From assembly GCF_000829695.1 (NCBI RefSeq), contig NZ_BBNN01000019.1, positions 1 to 64,000 of the forward strand: a stretch of 64,000 nt of DNA. Reading direction: 5' to 3'. The stretch's first letter is position 1. The number at the start of each line of letters is the position of its first letter. This DNA is from Streptomyces sp. NBRC 110035 (GTDB lineage Bacteria > Actinomycetota > Actinomycetes > Streptomycetales > Streptomycetaceae). The position numbers and the translations under genes are program-made. Under the pieces are notes generated by a model that was given only the letters and a program-made list of their open reading frames with translations, had not been told where the DNA came from and ran no database searches. Of the stretch, positions 37,587 through 45,314 are shown piece after piece.

Positions 37587-38159
37587 TCAGGAAGGGTCCT
37601 GCTGTGCTGCTCGGCGGGTCGAGCGACGGCGCAGCCACAGGGGGAGGACGTACCAGGACAGCGCGAACCACAGCATCACCGCGCCGACAAGCAGCTTCGC
37701 CATGAGGCCCGGCAGGACGACGTGCAGGATCAGCAGCAGGGTGCAGCCGATCGTCACGGCCAGGAGAGCCATGCCGCACATCATGAGCCGGTGCGCCACC
37801 TCCACCATCTCGTCCTTCATGCGCTGCCCGGCCAGGAAGCGGTGGATCGACACCGGTGCTATCAGGGATGCGGTCGCCGCCGCGCCCGACACCACCGTGA
37901 TGACGTAGACGATGTGGTCGAACGTGCCCAAGTCGTGGAACAGGGGCGTGAAGGCGACGCTGAGCAGGAAGCCGAAGAGGATCTGGACTCCCGTCTGCGC
38001 GACGCGTGTCTCCTGCATGATCTCGTTCCACCGGCGATTGACGCGCTCACGTGGGGTCTCCGACGCCTCGTCCCCCGGAGAGGTGGCGTGATCGCCGCAC
38101 CCACCGCATCGGCCGGTCTCCGCTTCCGGCCGATCGGTCGACTCCACCGCCAGGCTCAT
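37587..38159 (-). CDS. DUF6328-family membrane protein
   Basis: Protein of 190 residues with four hydrophobic segments between about residues 60 and 175. The family core RVNRRWNEIMQETRVAQTGV followed by QILFGFLLSVAFTPLFHDLG, and LIAPVSIHRFLAGQRMKDEM later, are typical of DUF6328. The N-terminal tail contains CGGCGDH, a possible small metal site not usual in the family. GGGAGGAAAC precedes the ATG. The function is unknown; such genes often stand next to stress-regulon members. Confidence 0.85.
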   Translation of the reverse strand: MSLAVESTDRPEAETGRCGGCGDHATSPGDEASETPRERVNRRWNEIMQETRVAQTGVQILFGFLLSVAFTPLFHDLGTFDHIVYVITVVSGAAATASLIAPVSIHRFLAGQRMKDEMVEVAHRLMMCGMALLAVTIGCTLLLILHVVLPGLMAKLLVGAVMLWFALSWYVLPLWLRRRSTRRAAQQDPS

Positions 38160-38806
38160 GTTTCCTCCCGTTCCGAACCTCCGTCTGCCCGCCCTGCTTC
38201 GTTGCATGCCGGCAGCAACCGGATGCCACCCGGCCCTGGTCGGGAACGTGAGCAGGCGGACAGGTCGGAAATCCGGCCGGGCCGGAAGCTGCGCGCCTCC
38301 CCCGGCACCTACCGCTTCCCGGTGAGTGTGCGGGGCGTCCTGGATGCGGGAGGCGGAGACCCGCCTACCGGCCGCGAGGCCGGCACCCGGCGTCACCGCG
38401 CCCGCTCAGGCGCTCCGACCGGGGGCGGCGCGACAGGCTGCCGTCCCGGGTTGCGCTGACTGCGAGTCAGGCTGACCGGGGGACTGCCGCTCGGGCGCGG
38501 TGGCGGGGGCCCTGCGCCCAGGTGGGGACGGCGACGTTCATGCCGTTCGTGGCGTGGTGGGCCGGGCGGAGGCAGCGGATGGCTGCCCGCCGGCGCATCA
38601 CCGGCACCACACGAGGGACTCACGTGGTGCCGGCCCGTCCCTGTTCAAGGCCCTGCTGGCTTGCGGTCCGCCTCCGGCGGTGCCGTGTCGGCGAGGCAGG
38701 TCGGCACCGTGACGGTCCAGGCGTTCGAGAACCGCTGGAGTGTTTCGGGTGATGTGCGTGCGCGGCAGCGACGAAGCCGCCGGGAGGATCGCGGGTCGCA
38801 GCCGTC
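38160..38806. other. Gap of about 650 bases without recognisable gene
   Basis: Only short Arg/Pro-rich open frames with no ribosome sites or family features are present. It should hold the promoter of the DUF6328 gene on the minus strand near 38160-38300. Confidence 0.35.
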
Positions 38807-39145
38807 TCAGGCCGCTGCCGTGGGGTTCGCCGATTCGGCGGCGCGTCGGTGTTCGGCGTTGATGCGCTGGGCTTCTTCGAGCTGGTCCTCGAGGATGACG
38901 ATGCGGCAGGCGGCCTCGACGGGGGTGCCCCGGTCGACGAGTTCCCGGGCACGGGCGGCGACGCGCAGTTGGTAGCGGGAGTAGCGGCGATGGCCGCCCG
39001 GAGAGCGGAGCGGGGTGATCAGCCGGGCTTCTCCGACGGCGCGGAGGAAGCCCGGGGTGGTGCCGAGTATGTCGGCGGCCCGGCCCATCGTGTAGGCGGG
39101 GTAGTCGTCGTCATCGAGACGGCCGAACGAGTCGTCTGCTGTCAT
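38807..39145 (-). CDS. Small MerR-type helix-turn-helix regulator
   Basis: Protein of 112 residues with a MerR DNA-binding domain: YTMGRAADILGTTPGFLRAV, then GEARLITPLRSPGGHRRYSR and YQLRVAARARELVDRGTPVE, then a short helix ILEDQLEEAQRINAEHRRA as dimer arm. There is no effector domain, so it is a DNA-binding-only MerR protein of the kind widespread in Streptomyces. GAGAGGTGCG precedes the ATG. It has an unusually long 5' region (39146-39750) holding a perfect inverted repeat and repeated GTACTGC words, which suggests autoregulation or an RNA leader. Confidence 0.88.
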   Translation of the reverse strand: MTADDSFGRLDDDDYPAYTMGRAADILGTTPGFLRAVGEARLITPLRSPGGHRRYSRYQLRVAARARELVDRGTPVEAACRIVILEDQLEEAQRINAEHRRAAESANPTAAA

Positions 39146-39170
39146 CGCACCTCTCTGTGGAATGCATGGA

Positions 39171-39201
39171 GGGGCCCTGGTGCCAATGGCACCAGGGCCC
39201 C
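39171..39201. repeat. 31-base inverted repeat 26 bases upstream of the MerR-type gene
   Basis: GGGGCCCTGGTGCCA and its exact complement TGGCACCAGGGCCCC are separated by a single A. It lies between the presumed promoter and the ribosome site of the minus-strand gene that starts at 39145. It could be an operator for the regulator itself or a leader hairpin. Confidence 0.7.
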
Positions 39202-39232
39202 GAAGGAACTGCTACACCATCTGCCGGCCCTG

Positions 39233-39564
39233 GTACTGCGCCGGCCTTCTGTTTCCGCGGACCCGACCTGAGCGCTGCCGGGGGTGCGGGGATCGCGGTT
39301 GCTCGACCGGAGACCACCTCACTATCGATGTCCTGCGGTACCCGGGCTCGGACTTCCGCCCGGGCGATCCTGATGGCGCCTGGCTCCTCCGTTTCTTCCC
39401 TCTGGGATCGATCACTTACCTGTTGCCGGTACTGCTTTCCTACGTACTGCTGGTGGTGCGAACTGCTCCGGCCTGGAAACCCACTGCCGAACTTCCCGGT
39501 GCGCGCGTCCGCAGCCGACGCCTTCACCGAGGTACTGCTCACTGACTTCGCTGCTGGGTACTGC
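39233..39564. repeat. Five direct copies of GTACTGC in the MerR leader
   Basis: Copies start at 39233, 39429, 39444, 39532 and 39558; on the plus strand they read GTACTGC, mostly followed by T, and GAACTGCT variants occur near 39206 and 39460. All have the same orientation. The surrounding 600 bases have open frames on both strands, but neither product has recognisable features, so I treat the stretch as a long regulatory leader. Confidence 0.5.
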
Positions 39565-39964
39565 TCACGGCGGCCCCTGATCACCGCGGGCCACCCGGTC
39601 CGGTCGTCAGCCCCGTCGCCGTCCTGCAACCGCTCTGGCTTCGGAACTCCACCACCGCACCGTCCTGCGTACGGCAACTGCGTGCACTGCTCCCGCCAGT
39701 TCATGTCTGCCGGGCCTTGCCGATCTCGACTACGAGAGAAACCATAGCCACACCACCACCCAATGTCTACTCCCACCGATGCAGATTTCCGCGTGTTCGA
39801 CGGTGAGGCAATCGAGCCTGCCGGGTTGAGGAGGTGCCGGGGTGGACTGATGGAGGGGACCGACGGTGCGCCGCCCCGCTCGCACCCTGCCGCCTCTTCG
39901 CAAGGCGACGGGGAGAACGCCGGACTCCCCCGCCCGCCACCGCCGGCACTCAGGCGGTTGACGG

Positions 39965-40047
39965 TTCAGCGGAGTCTTCCTCGCGGTTTCAGCGGTACCG
40001 GCCGGCAGCTCGGGAGCAGGCAGGGGGGCTCCGTCGTATTTCTCTGC
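39965..40047 (-). pseudogene. Duplicated 3' end of a pirin gene
   Basis: About 75 bases here are about 80 percent identical to the 3' end of the pirin gene near 40998-41070. In one frame it reads KYDGAPLPAPELP, in another PVPLKPRGRLR and a stop, against YDGAPLPAPELPPVPLKPRG in the intact gene, so at least one indel separates the pieces. Nothing of the rest of the gene is present. The repeat pair flanks the secreted-protein gene at 40117-40467. Confidence 0.7.
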
Positions 40048-40066
40048 CGATTCAAACCAGGGCGGC

Positions 40067-40098
40067 GCGATGTGCGACCCCCAGGGGTCGCACATCGC
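40067..40098 (-). terminator. Strong hairpin after the secreted repeat-protein gene
   Basis: GCGATGTGCGACCCC and GGGGTCGCACATCGC are exact complements separated by CA. It starts 18 bases past the stop codon of the minus-strand gene ending at 40117. Confidence 0.72.
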
Positions 40099-40116
40099 GT
40101 TGTGGCCGGTGTGTTA

Positions 40117-40467
40117 TCAGTCCTTGTCGTTGTAGCCGTTGTGATCGCCGTTACCGCCACGACCGTTGCCGTCGTGATCGTTGTGATCACCGTTACCGCC
40201 ACGACCGTTGCCGTCGCGATCGTCGTGATCACCGTTACCGCCACGACCGTTGCCGTCGCGATCGTCGTGATCACCGTTACCGCCACGACCGTTGCCGTCG
40301 TCGCAGTCGTTGTCCCACCCGGAGCGGTCGTCCTCGCAGTACTGGCTGTGACTGTAGCCCTGAGAGGAGGCCGAAGCGGTGCCTGCTGTGCCGACGGCGA
40401 CACCGCCGGCCATCAGCAGCCCTGCGGCTGACGCCGCGGCGAGGCGCCTCGCGCGTTGTGTTCGCAT
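40117..40467 (-). CDS. Secreted Asp/His/Gly-rich repeat protein
   Basis: Protein of 116 residues with a clear signal peptide: MRTQRARRLAAASAAGLLMA, then GGVAVGTAGTASAS, cleavage likely after TASA. The mature part has CEDDRSGWDNDCDD with two Cys, followed by four 14-residue repeats of the type GNGRGGNGDHDDRD, varying to HNDHD and HNGYNDKD. The Asp/His pattern suggests divalent metal binding outside the cell. I do not recognise a family. GAAAGG stands eight bases before the ATG. It lies between two copies of a pirin-gene tail, so it may have entered with a recombination event. Confidence 0.75.
   Translation of the reverse strand: MRTQRARRLAAASAAGLLMAGGVAVGTAGTASASSQGYSHSQYCEDDRSGWDNDCDDGNGRGGNGDHDDRDGNGRGGNGDHDDRDGNGRGGNGDHNDHDGNGRGGNGDHNGYNDKD
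40125..40305 (-). repeat. Four tandem 42-base coding repeats
   Basis: In-frame repeats of 42 bases encode GNGRGGNGDH plus four variable acidic or His residues. The two central copies are nearly identical at the DNA level, a pattern prone to slippage, so copy number may vary between strains. Confidence 0.75.
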
Positions 40468-40997
40468 GGGAAATACCTTTCGCTCCATCGTCTCCCTCGT
40501 TCCGAAAGGGAGTACGGGAATGGATGGCCGCAGCCGCAAACAAAAGTTGCGACAGGGGCTTTGCACGTCACTGCATGCCGATCCGGTGCACGGGCTCGAC
40601 CGCCGATGCCTCCAGGGCGCCCGTCGGTACACGCGGGCGATTACTGTGGCCTTGGTCCGCTCGGTTCGGGAACCAGTCGGCCGGTCGGGCGTGCCGTGCT
40701 TACGGCATTCACTCAGTGAGCCTAGTCACGCATCGGCACATCAGCATCTCGGGAGACCCATCGCGTTCAGCCGTCACCGCGGGACCCGGACCACGCCCTT
40801 CTGATCACCGAGCCCCCGAAGACCGCCGCTCGCGACGAAGCTGCGAAAGGAGTGCGCCCATCACAGCCGACGAGGCGTCAGGCAAGTCGGCGTCAGGCCG
40901 GCAAGAGTACGGGCACGGCCACTCACGGACGGTCGCTCCGGCGACGCCCGACCACCTCCAGCCCACCGACGACCAGAAGTCAAACATTCCCGCAAGG

Positions 40998-41963
40998 TCA
41001 GCGGATTCTCCCTCGCGGTTTCAGTGGCACCGGCGGCAGTTCGGGGGCCGGCAGCGGGGCGCCGTCGTACCCCTTCACCTCGCCGAAGCGGGTGCCTTCC
41101 GTCCAGTCCCGGCGGGCCTGTTCGATCTCTTCCTGGGTCCGGCCGATCCAGTTCCAGAACATGATCAGTTCCTCCTCGAACGGCTCGCCGCCCAGGAGCA
41201 TCACGGACGCGTCGGACTCGGCGCGCAGGGGCAGTGCGTCGCGGCCGCAGCCGAGGTAGAGCATCGAACCCGGCAGTACCGGTACGCCGTCCACATGGAC
41301 CTCGCCGGACATCGCGAGGACGGCGTACTCGAAGTCGCGCTCCAGCGGCAGGCGGACGTCCGCACCGTCGGACAGGGACAGGTCGGCACCGACGATCGGG
41401 GTGTACGCCGTGCCGGGCGAGGTGGCGCCGTCGAGACTGCCGAGAACGAGTGTGGCGTCGGCCCCCGGCGCCGTGACGACCGGCAGGTCGGCGTGGTGTT
41501 CGAAGTGGGGGTCGGTGTGACGGTGGCCGTCCGGGAGGGCGACCCAGAGCTGGGCGCCGTGCAGGAAGCGGGCGTGCGGGCGAGGGCTCTCCTCGGAGTG
41601 GCTGATCGCCCTGCCGGACGTCATCAGACCCAGTTCGCGCGGGCGGATCATCTGGAGGCTGCCCGTGGAGTCGCGGTGCAGGACCTCGCCCTCGTGCAGC
41701 CAGCTCACCGTCTGCAGACCCATGTGCGGGTGCGGGGCCACCTGCATGCCGGGCTCGCCGGCGATGTCGTCGGGACCGTAGTGGTCGACGAAGCACCAGG
41801 CGCCGACCATGCGCCGCCCCAGGTTCGGCAGCAGCCGCCGGACCTCACTGGACTCCCCGAGCCCGACCTTTCGGGGACTGAGGAGTTCACGCACCGGCTC
41901 TGCCACCACGAAGCCGCGCCCACCGCACAGGGAGGGAACGGCCTCCCGCTCGAGATTGCTCAT
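40998..41963 (-). CDS. Pirin family protein
   Basis: Protein of 321 residues with two cupin-like halves. The N-terminal metal site is visible as VAPHPHMGLQTVSWLHEGEV with HRDS and GRAISHSEESP (His/His/His/Glu pattern of pirins). The C-terminal half has the pirin-C domain (DFEYAVLAMSGEVHVDGVPV, LGGEPFEEELIMFWNWIGRT). Related proteins act as quercetinases or as redox cofactors of regulators. There is a weak ribosome site before the ATG. A MarR remnant lies upstream on the other strand; MarR-type control of pirin genes is common in Streptomyces. Confidence 0.92.
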   Translation of the reverse strand: MSNLEREAVPSLCGGRGFVVAEPVRELLSPRKVGLGESSEVRRLLPNLGRRMVGAWCFVDHYGPDDIAGEPGMQVAPHPHMGLQTVSWLHEGEVLHRDSTGSLQMIRPRELGLMTSGRAISHSEESPRPHARFLHGAQLWVALPDGHRHTDPHFEHHADLPVVTAPGADATLVLGSLDGATSPGTAYTPIVGADLSLSDGADVRLPLERDFEYAVLAMSGEVHVDGVPVLPGSMLYLGCGRDALPLRAESDASVMLLGGEPFEEELIMFWNWIGRTQEEIEQARRDWTEGTRFGEVKGYDGAPLPAPELPPVPLKPRGRIR

Positions 41964-42152
41964 GCCGCACAACTTAGCCCTGCGGGCCAATGCGTCCATC
42001 AGGCGCCGCGCCACGTGGAAGGCGGCGGGAGGCGTTGCGGCAGCCGGTGACCCTCCGGCTCGTCGCCGTGACCGAGGGGGCCGGTCGACCGCGCCCGTCC
42101 GGCCGGGGACACCAACGGCGCCCTGAGGGCCGGCCGCCCGGAGGCCGGCGGC

Positions 42153-42392
42153 GTGATCGACGGGCTGATCGGCGCGGAACCGCCGGCCCCGGACGAGGGC
42201 TCTCCGGTGCGGATCACGGATGCCGGCAGGAAACGGTACGACACGACGGACGCCGAGACCAAGGCGATCGCCGCCAGGGTCTACGCCGGCATTCCGTCCG
42301 ATGAACTCGTTGCCGTCGGACGGGGGCCGGCGCTCCTCACGGGGCGGGTCAGCCGGGAGCCGACCGCCGAGGCCGCCACCCCGGGCCATTAG
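42153..42392 (+). pseudogene. C-terminal remnant of a MarR/ArsR-type regulator
   Basis: Reading from the GTG at 42153: DGLIGAEPPAPDEGSPVRIT, then DAGRKRYDTTDAETKAIAAR and VYAGIPSDELVAVGR, which is the wing and dimer helix of a MarR-like regulator. The recognition helix should lie before 42150, where the frame has no good match (only LRQPVTLRLVAV near 42040, in another frame). Probably a decayed gene that once controlled the divergent pirin gene. Confidence 0.55.
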
Positions 42393-42442
42393 TGGAATAT
42401 TCAAGCAACCCCGTCCGTTGTCGGCGGCGAAGGAGGTCACCA

Positions 42443-42826
42443 GTGGACACCACGTACTACTACGACCACGGGACCCCGGCCGAGCGCTGGGAGCGTGCCG
42501 GGCTGTTCTTCGATGCCAAGGACTACACCGCCGCGGCGCGCGTCCTGAGCGGCCTGGTCGAGGAGGTGCAGGAGCAGACCGGACCGCGGCTGCTGTTGGC
42601 GCGCTCCTACTACCACTCGGCCCAACTGCGCCGCGCCGAGGCCGAGTTGCGCGTCATCGTGGAGCGCGATCCGGTGGAGCACTACGCCCGGCTGATGCTC
42701 GGCCGCACCCTGGAGCGGCAGGGGCTGAGCGAGGAGGCGAATTCCCACCTGCGGATCGCCGCCGCCCTGGCGGGCGACTTCGACGACGACTCCGGCGGCG
42801 TCGACCTCGAGTTCGACCCCGCGTAG
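42443..42826 (+). CDS. TPR-type small protein
   Basis: Protein of 127 residues. An excellent AAGGAGGTCACCA precedes the GTG. Two or three tetratricopeptide helical pairs are visible: AERWERAGLFFDAKDYTAAA, LLLARSYYHSAQLRRAEAEL and EHYARLMLGRTLERQGLSEE, followed by an acidic tail. It probably mediates protein contacts; the partner is unknown. The gene is often found near pirin genes in Streptomyces, as here. GAATATTC lies about 45 bases upstream and may be part of a regulator site. Confidence 0.85.
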   Translation: MDTTYYYDHGTPAERWERAGLFFDAKDYTAAARVLSGLVEEVQEQTGPRLLLARSYYHSAQLRRAEAELRVIVERDPVEHYARLMLGRTLERQGLSEEANSHLRIAAALAGDFDDDSGGVDLEFDPA

Positions 42827-42869
42827 GCAGCGGGCCCGTGCACGGACCGGCCTTGTGCAGTGAGGTCAC

Positions 42870-42921
42870 GCGCGCCGGTGCCCGGTCCTTCCCCACCGGG
42901 GGAGGCCGGGCACCGGCGCGC
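42870..42921. terminator. Bidirectional terminator between the TPR and PepSY genes
   Basis: Perfect 16-bp stem GCGCGCCGGTGCCCGG with CCGGGCACCGGCGCGC. The 20-base loop can pair internally (CCCC with GGGG). It lies between two convergent genes ending at 42826 and 42966. Confidence 0.8.
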
Positions 42922-42965
42922 GCCGGTTCGCCCGGACATACGGTTCGCCAGGATGTGCGCTCCGG

Positions 42966-44432
42966 CTACTGCGTCCGCGTCGCCCCGGCCGGTTCGCCGC
43001 CCTCGACTCCCCCGGCCTTTCCGGCTTCCCCTGCTCCCCCGGCCCCCGCCTTTCTCCGGCCCCTCCGGTGCGCGAGCTCTCCGAGGACGATGTCGACGGC
43101 GAGGAAGGCGGCCAGCGGAAGGCCGAGCAGCGGGACGAAGTAGCCGACTGCGGCGGTCGACGCCATGAGGGGGACGAGGATGTACGGCGGGACCTGCTGC
43201 CAGGCGCCGCGCGGGATCGGCCGGCCGAAGGACGAGCCCCGGCCGCGCTGCCACCACATCCGGTAGCCCCACAGGATCAGCAGGATCAGCGAGGCGGCGA
43301 GCAGCATCAGCGCGATCTGGTTGGGCAGGCCGAAGAGGCTGCCGGTGTGCAGGTCGATGCCCCAGCGGCTGAGCTTGGCGAGCACCGGGAAGTCGGCCCA
43401 CCGTACGACGTCGGTGACCTGCCCGGTGGCCGGGTCGACTGCGACGGCGTCCTGCTTCTCGGGCCAGCTGCGCTGGATCTGCTTGACGACGTACGCGGAG
43501 TCCGCGTCGGCGGGCGGGACGATCTCCACCGGGTTGTCGAGCCGCTCGGCCCGTGCCGCCGCGAGGACCCGGTCGAGGCCGACCCCGTGCGCCGCGTCGC
43601 CCCCGGTGCCGCCGGCCGTGTCGTGCTCCGCGTGTTCGCCGCCCGCCGCCGCCGACACCGCGGGCGTTTCCTGGCCGAGCGAGGTGCGCAGGTCGGCGAT
43701 GTTGGCGCCGGTGTACGTGGACCAGGTCAGCCCGGTCGCGGAGAGGAAGAGGAAGCCGACCGCGACCCAGGCACCGATGCCGCCGTGCAGACCCAGCGTG
43801 CGCCGTCGGCCGCTGGTCCCGCGGATCCTGCGCAGGGCGCGGCGGCGGGAGAACCACAGCACCAGGCCGCCGCCGGCGATCACCCACAGCCAGCTGGCCG
43901 CGAACTCGCTGTAGAGGCGGCCCGTTTCGCCGAGGTGCAGGTCGCGGTGGAACTCGTCGATCCAGGTGCGCAACGGCAGCGCGCCGCTGGAACCGTACTG
44001 CTCGAGCGCACCGCGCACCTCCCCGGTGTACGGATCGACGAACACGGCGAGGGTGTGGTTCGGGTCCACGCCCGCGATGCCGGACAGCATCACCCTGGTC
44101 GTCGCGCCCGCCTCGGGCGAGGGACGTACGGCGGAGACCGTGCCCTCGGGGTGGGCCTTGCGGGCGGCGGCGACCTGTTCGGAGATCGGCAGTTCGCGGT
44201 CGCCGACGGGGACGGTCAGCTCATAGTCGTAGACGATCTTCTCGGCCTGGAAGGACACGGCGTACAGCAGGCCGGTGAGGGCGGCGACGAGCAGGAACGG
44301 GGCCACCACCACGCCCGCGTAGAAGTGCAGGCGCAGAATCAGGGGGCGCAGGGTGCTCCAACCGGTTCCCTGCCGTGCGGGGGCGGGGGGCCGGAGTGCC
44401 TCGTCCGTGGTGGTCGAGGGAGTGGTGGTCAT
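42966..44432 (-). CDS. PepSY-associated TM protein (iron-regulated membrane protein type)
   Basis: Protein of 488 residues with four transmembrane segments, the PepSY_TM layout: LILRLHFYAGVVVAPFLLVA near residue 35, a large extracytoplasmic part with PepSY repeats, SWLWVIAGGGLVLWF, TLGLHGGIGAWVAVGFLFLS and two C-terminal helices. His residues in the helices suggest haem or iron contact, and relatives are thought to act in siderophore-iron reduction. A His-rich loop (GGEHAEHDTAGG) is present. GGGAGAAG precedes the ATG. No siderophore gene is adjacent. Confidence 0.88.
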   Translation of the reverse strand: MTTTPSTTTDEALRPPAPARQGTGWSTLRPLILRLHFYAGVVVAPFLLVAALTGLLYAVSFQAEKIVYDYELTVPVGDRELPISEQVAAARKAHPEGTVSAVRPSPEAGATTRVMLSGIAGVDPNHTLAVFVDPYTGEVRGALEQYGSSGALPLRTWIDEFHRDLHLGETGRLYSEFAASWLWVIAGGGLVLWFSRRRALRRIRGTSGRRRTLGLHGGIGAWVAVGFLFLSATGLTWSTYTGANIADLRTSLGQETPAVSAAAGGEHAEHDTAGGTGGDAAHGVGLDRVLAAARAERLDNPVEIVPPADADSAYVVKQIQRSWPEKQDAVAVDPATGQVTDVVRWADFPVLAKLSRWGIDLHTGSLFGLPNQIALMLLAASLILLILWGYRMWWQRGRGSSFGRPIPRGAWQQVPPYILVPLMASTAAVGYFVPLLGLPLAAFLAVDIVLGELAHRRGRRKAGAGGAGEAGKAGGVEGGEPAGATRTQ

Positions 44433-44578
44433 CGGTGGGCTTCTCCCGGGGGGGCGACTTGACGGCCGTGATGCTGCTCCAGTGGTCGGAGCGACGGGAC
44501 ACCCGGTTCCCGGAGGGGCGTGTGACCTGCGCCACTCATGACGGCGGCCGTCCGGCCGGCCCATGGCATCCTGGCGCG

Positions 44579-45223
44579 ATGGGAACTCCGAACGATCGTG
44601 TGCCCCTGGCCGACCGGGTCGAGCGACTCGTCGCCGGTGACGGGCCGTTGCCCCTCGTCGCGGCCGGGGACCCGGTGCTGCGGCGGGTGTCCGACCCCTT
44701 CGACGGCCAGTTGGACTCCGCGCTGCTGGCCCGGTTCGTGCAGGCGCTGCGGGTCACCATGCGCGCCGCGCCGGGGGTCGGGCTGGCCGCGCCGCAGGTC
44801 GGGGTGGGGCTGCGGATCGCGGTGATCGAGGATCCGGCGCCCGTCCCCGAGGAGGTGGCGGTGGCGCGCGCTCGGGTGCCCCAGCCGTTCCGGGTGCTGG
44901 TCAATCCGGTCTGCACACCGGTCGGCAGCGGACGGGCGGCGTTCTTCGAGGGGTGCCTCAGCGTGCCCGGGTACCAGGCGGTGGTGACGCGGCACGCCGA
45001 GGTGAGGCTGACCGGGCAGGACGAGCACGGGCGGTCGGTGGACGAGGTGTTCGGCGGCTGGCCCGCCCGGATCGTGCAGCACGAGACGGATCACCTCGAC
45101 GGCACGCTCTACCTCGACCGGGCCGAGCCGCGCTCGCTGTCGTCCCATCAGGCGGTTGCGGAGCGCTGGACGCAGCCCACCCCGGCGGATGCCGCGCGGG
45201 CACTGGGTTTCGAACTCCCGTGA
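44579..45223 (+). CDS. def: Peptide deformylase
   Basis: Enzyme of 214 residues that removes formyl groups from nascent proteins. All three motifs are intact: GVGLAAPQVG (residues 67-76), EGCLSVP with the metal ligand Cys126, and QHETDHLDG with His168, catalytic Glu169 and His172. The ATG at 44579 has no clear ribosome site. The C-terminal 25 residues extend beyond the short bacterial forms, usual in actinobacteria. Streptomyces carry several def genes, so this is probably one paralogue. Confidence 0.95.
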   Translation: MGTPNDRVPLADRVERLVAGDGPLPLVAAGDPVLRRVSDPFDGQLDSALLARFVQALRVTMRAAPGVGLAAPQVGVGLRIAVIEDPAPVPEEVAVARARVPQPFRVLVNPVCTPVGSGRAAFFEGCLSVPGYQAVVTRHAEVRLTGQDEHGRSVDEVFGGWPARIVQHETDHLDGTLYLDRAEPRSLSSHQAVAERWTQPTPADAARALGFELP

Positions 45224-45257
45224 GCGGGCTCGGGCTCGGGCTCGGGGAGAGGGTGGG

Positions 45258-45278
45258 GCCCCGGGCCGGGCCCGGGGC
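45258..45278. terminator. GC-rich palindrome between def and the FAD oxidoreductase
   Basis: GCCCCGGGCC and GGCCCGGGGC separated by one G, between convergent genes ending at 45223 and 45315. It is preceded by three copies of GGGCTC at 45228-45246. Confidence 0.5.
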
Positions 45279-45314
45279 GGGGCAGGAGAGCCCGCCCGGG
45301 CCCGGCCCGGTCCC

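Noticed and set aside
39157..39776. Protein genes in the long leader of the MerR-type gene
   Set aside because: Both strands have open frames of about 200 codons, but the products contain only repeat-derived words and no domain or ribosome site.
40122..40305. Regular repeats that resemble a CRISPR array
   Set aside because: The 42-base units are in frame, encode a 14-residue repeat in a secreted protein and have no spacers.
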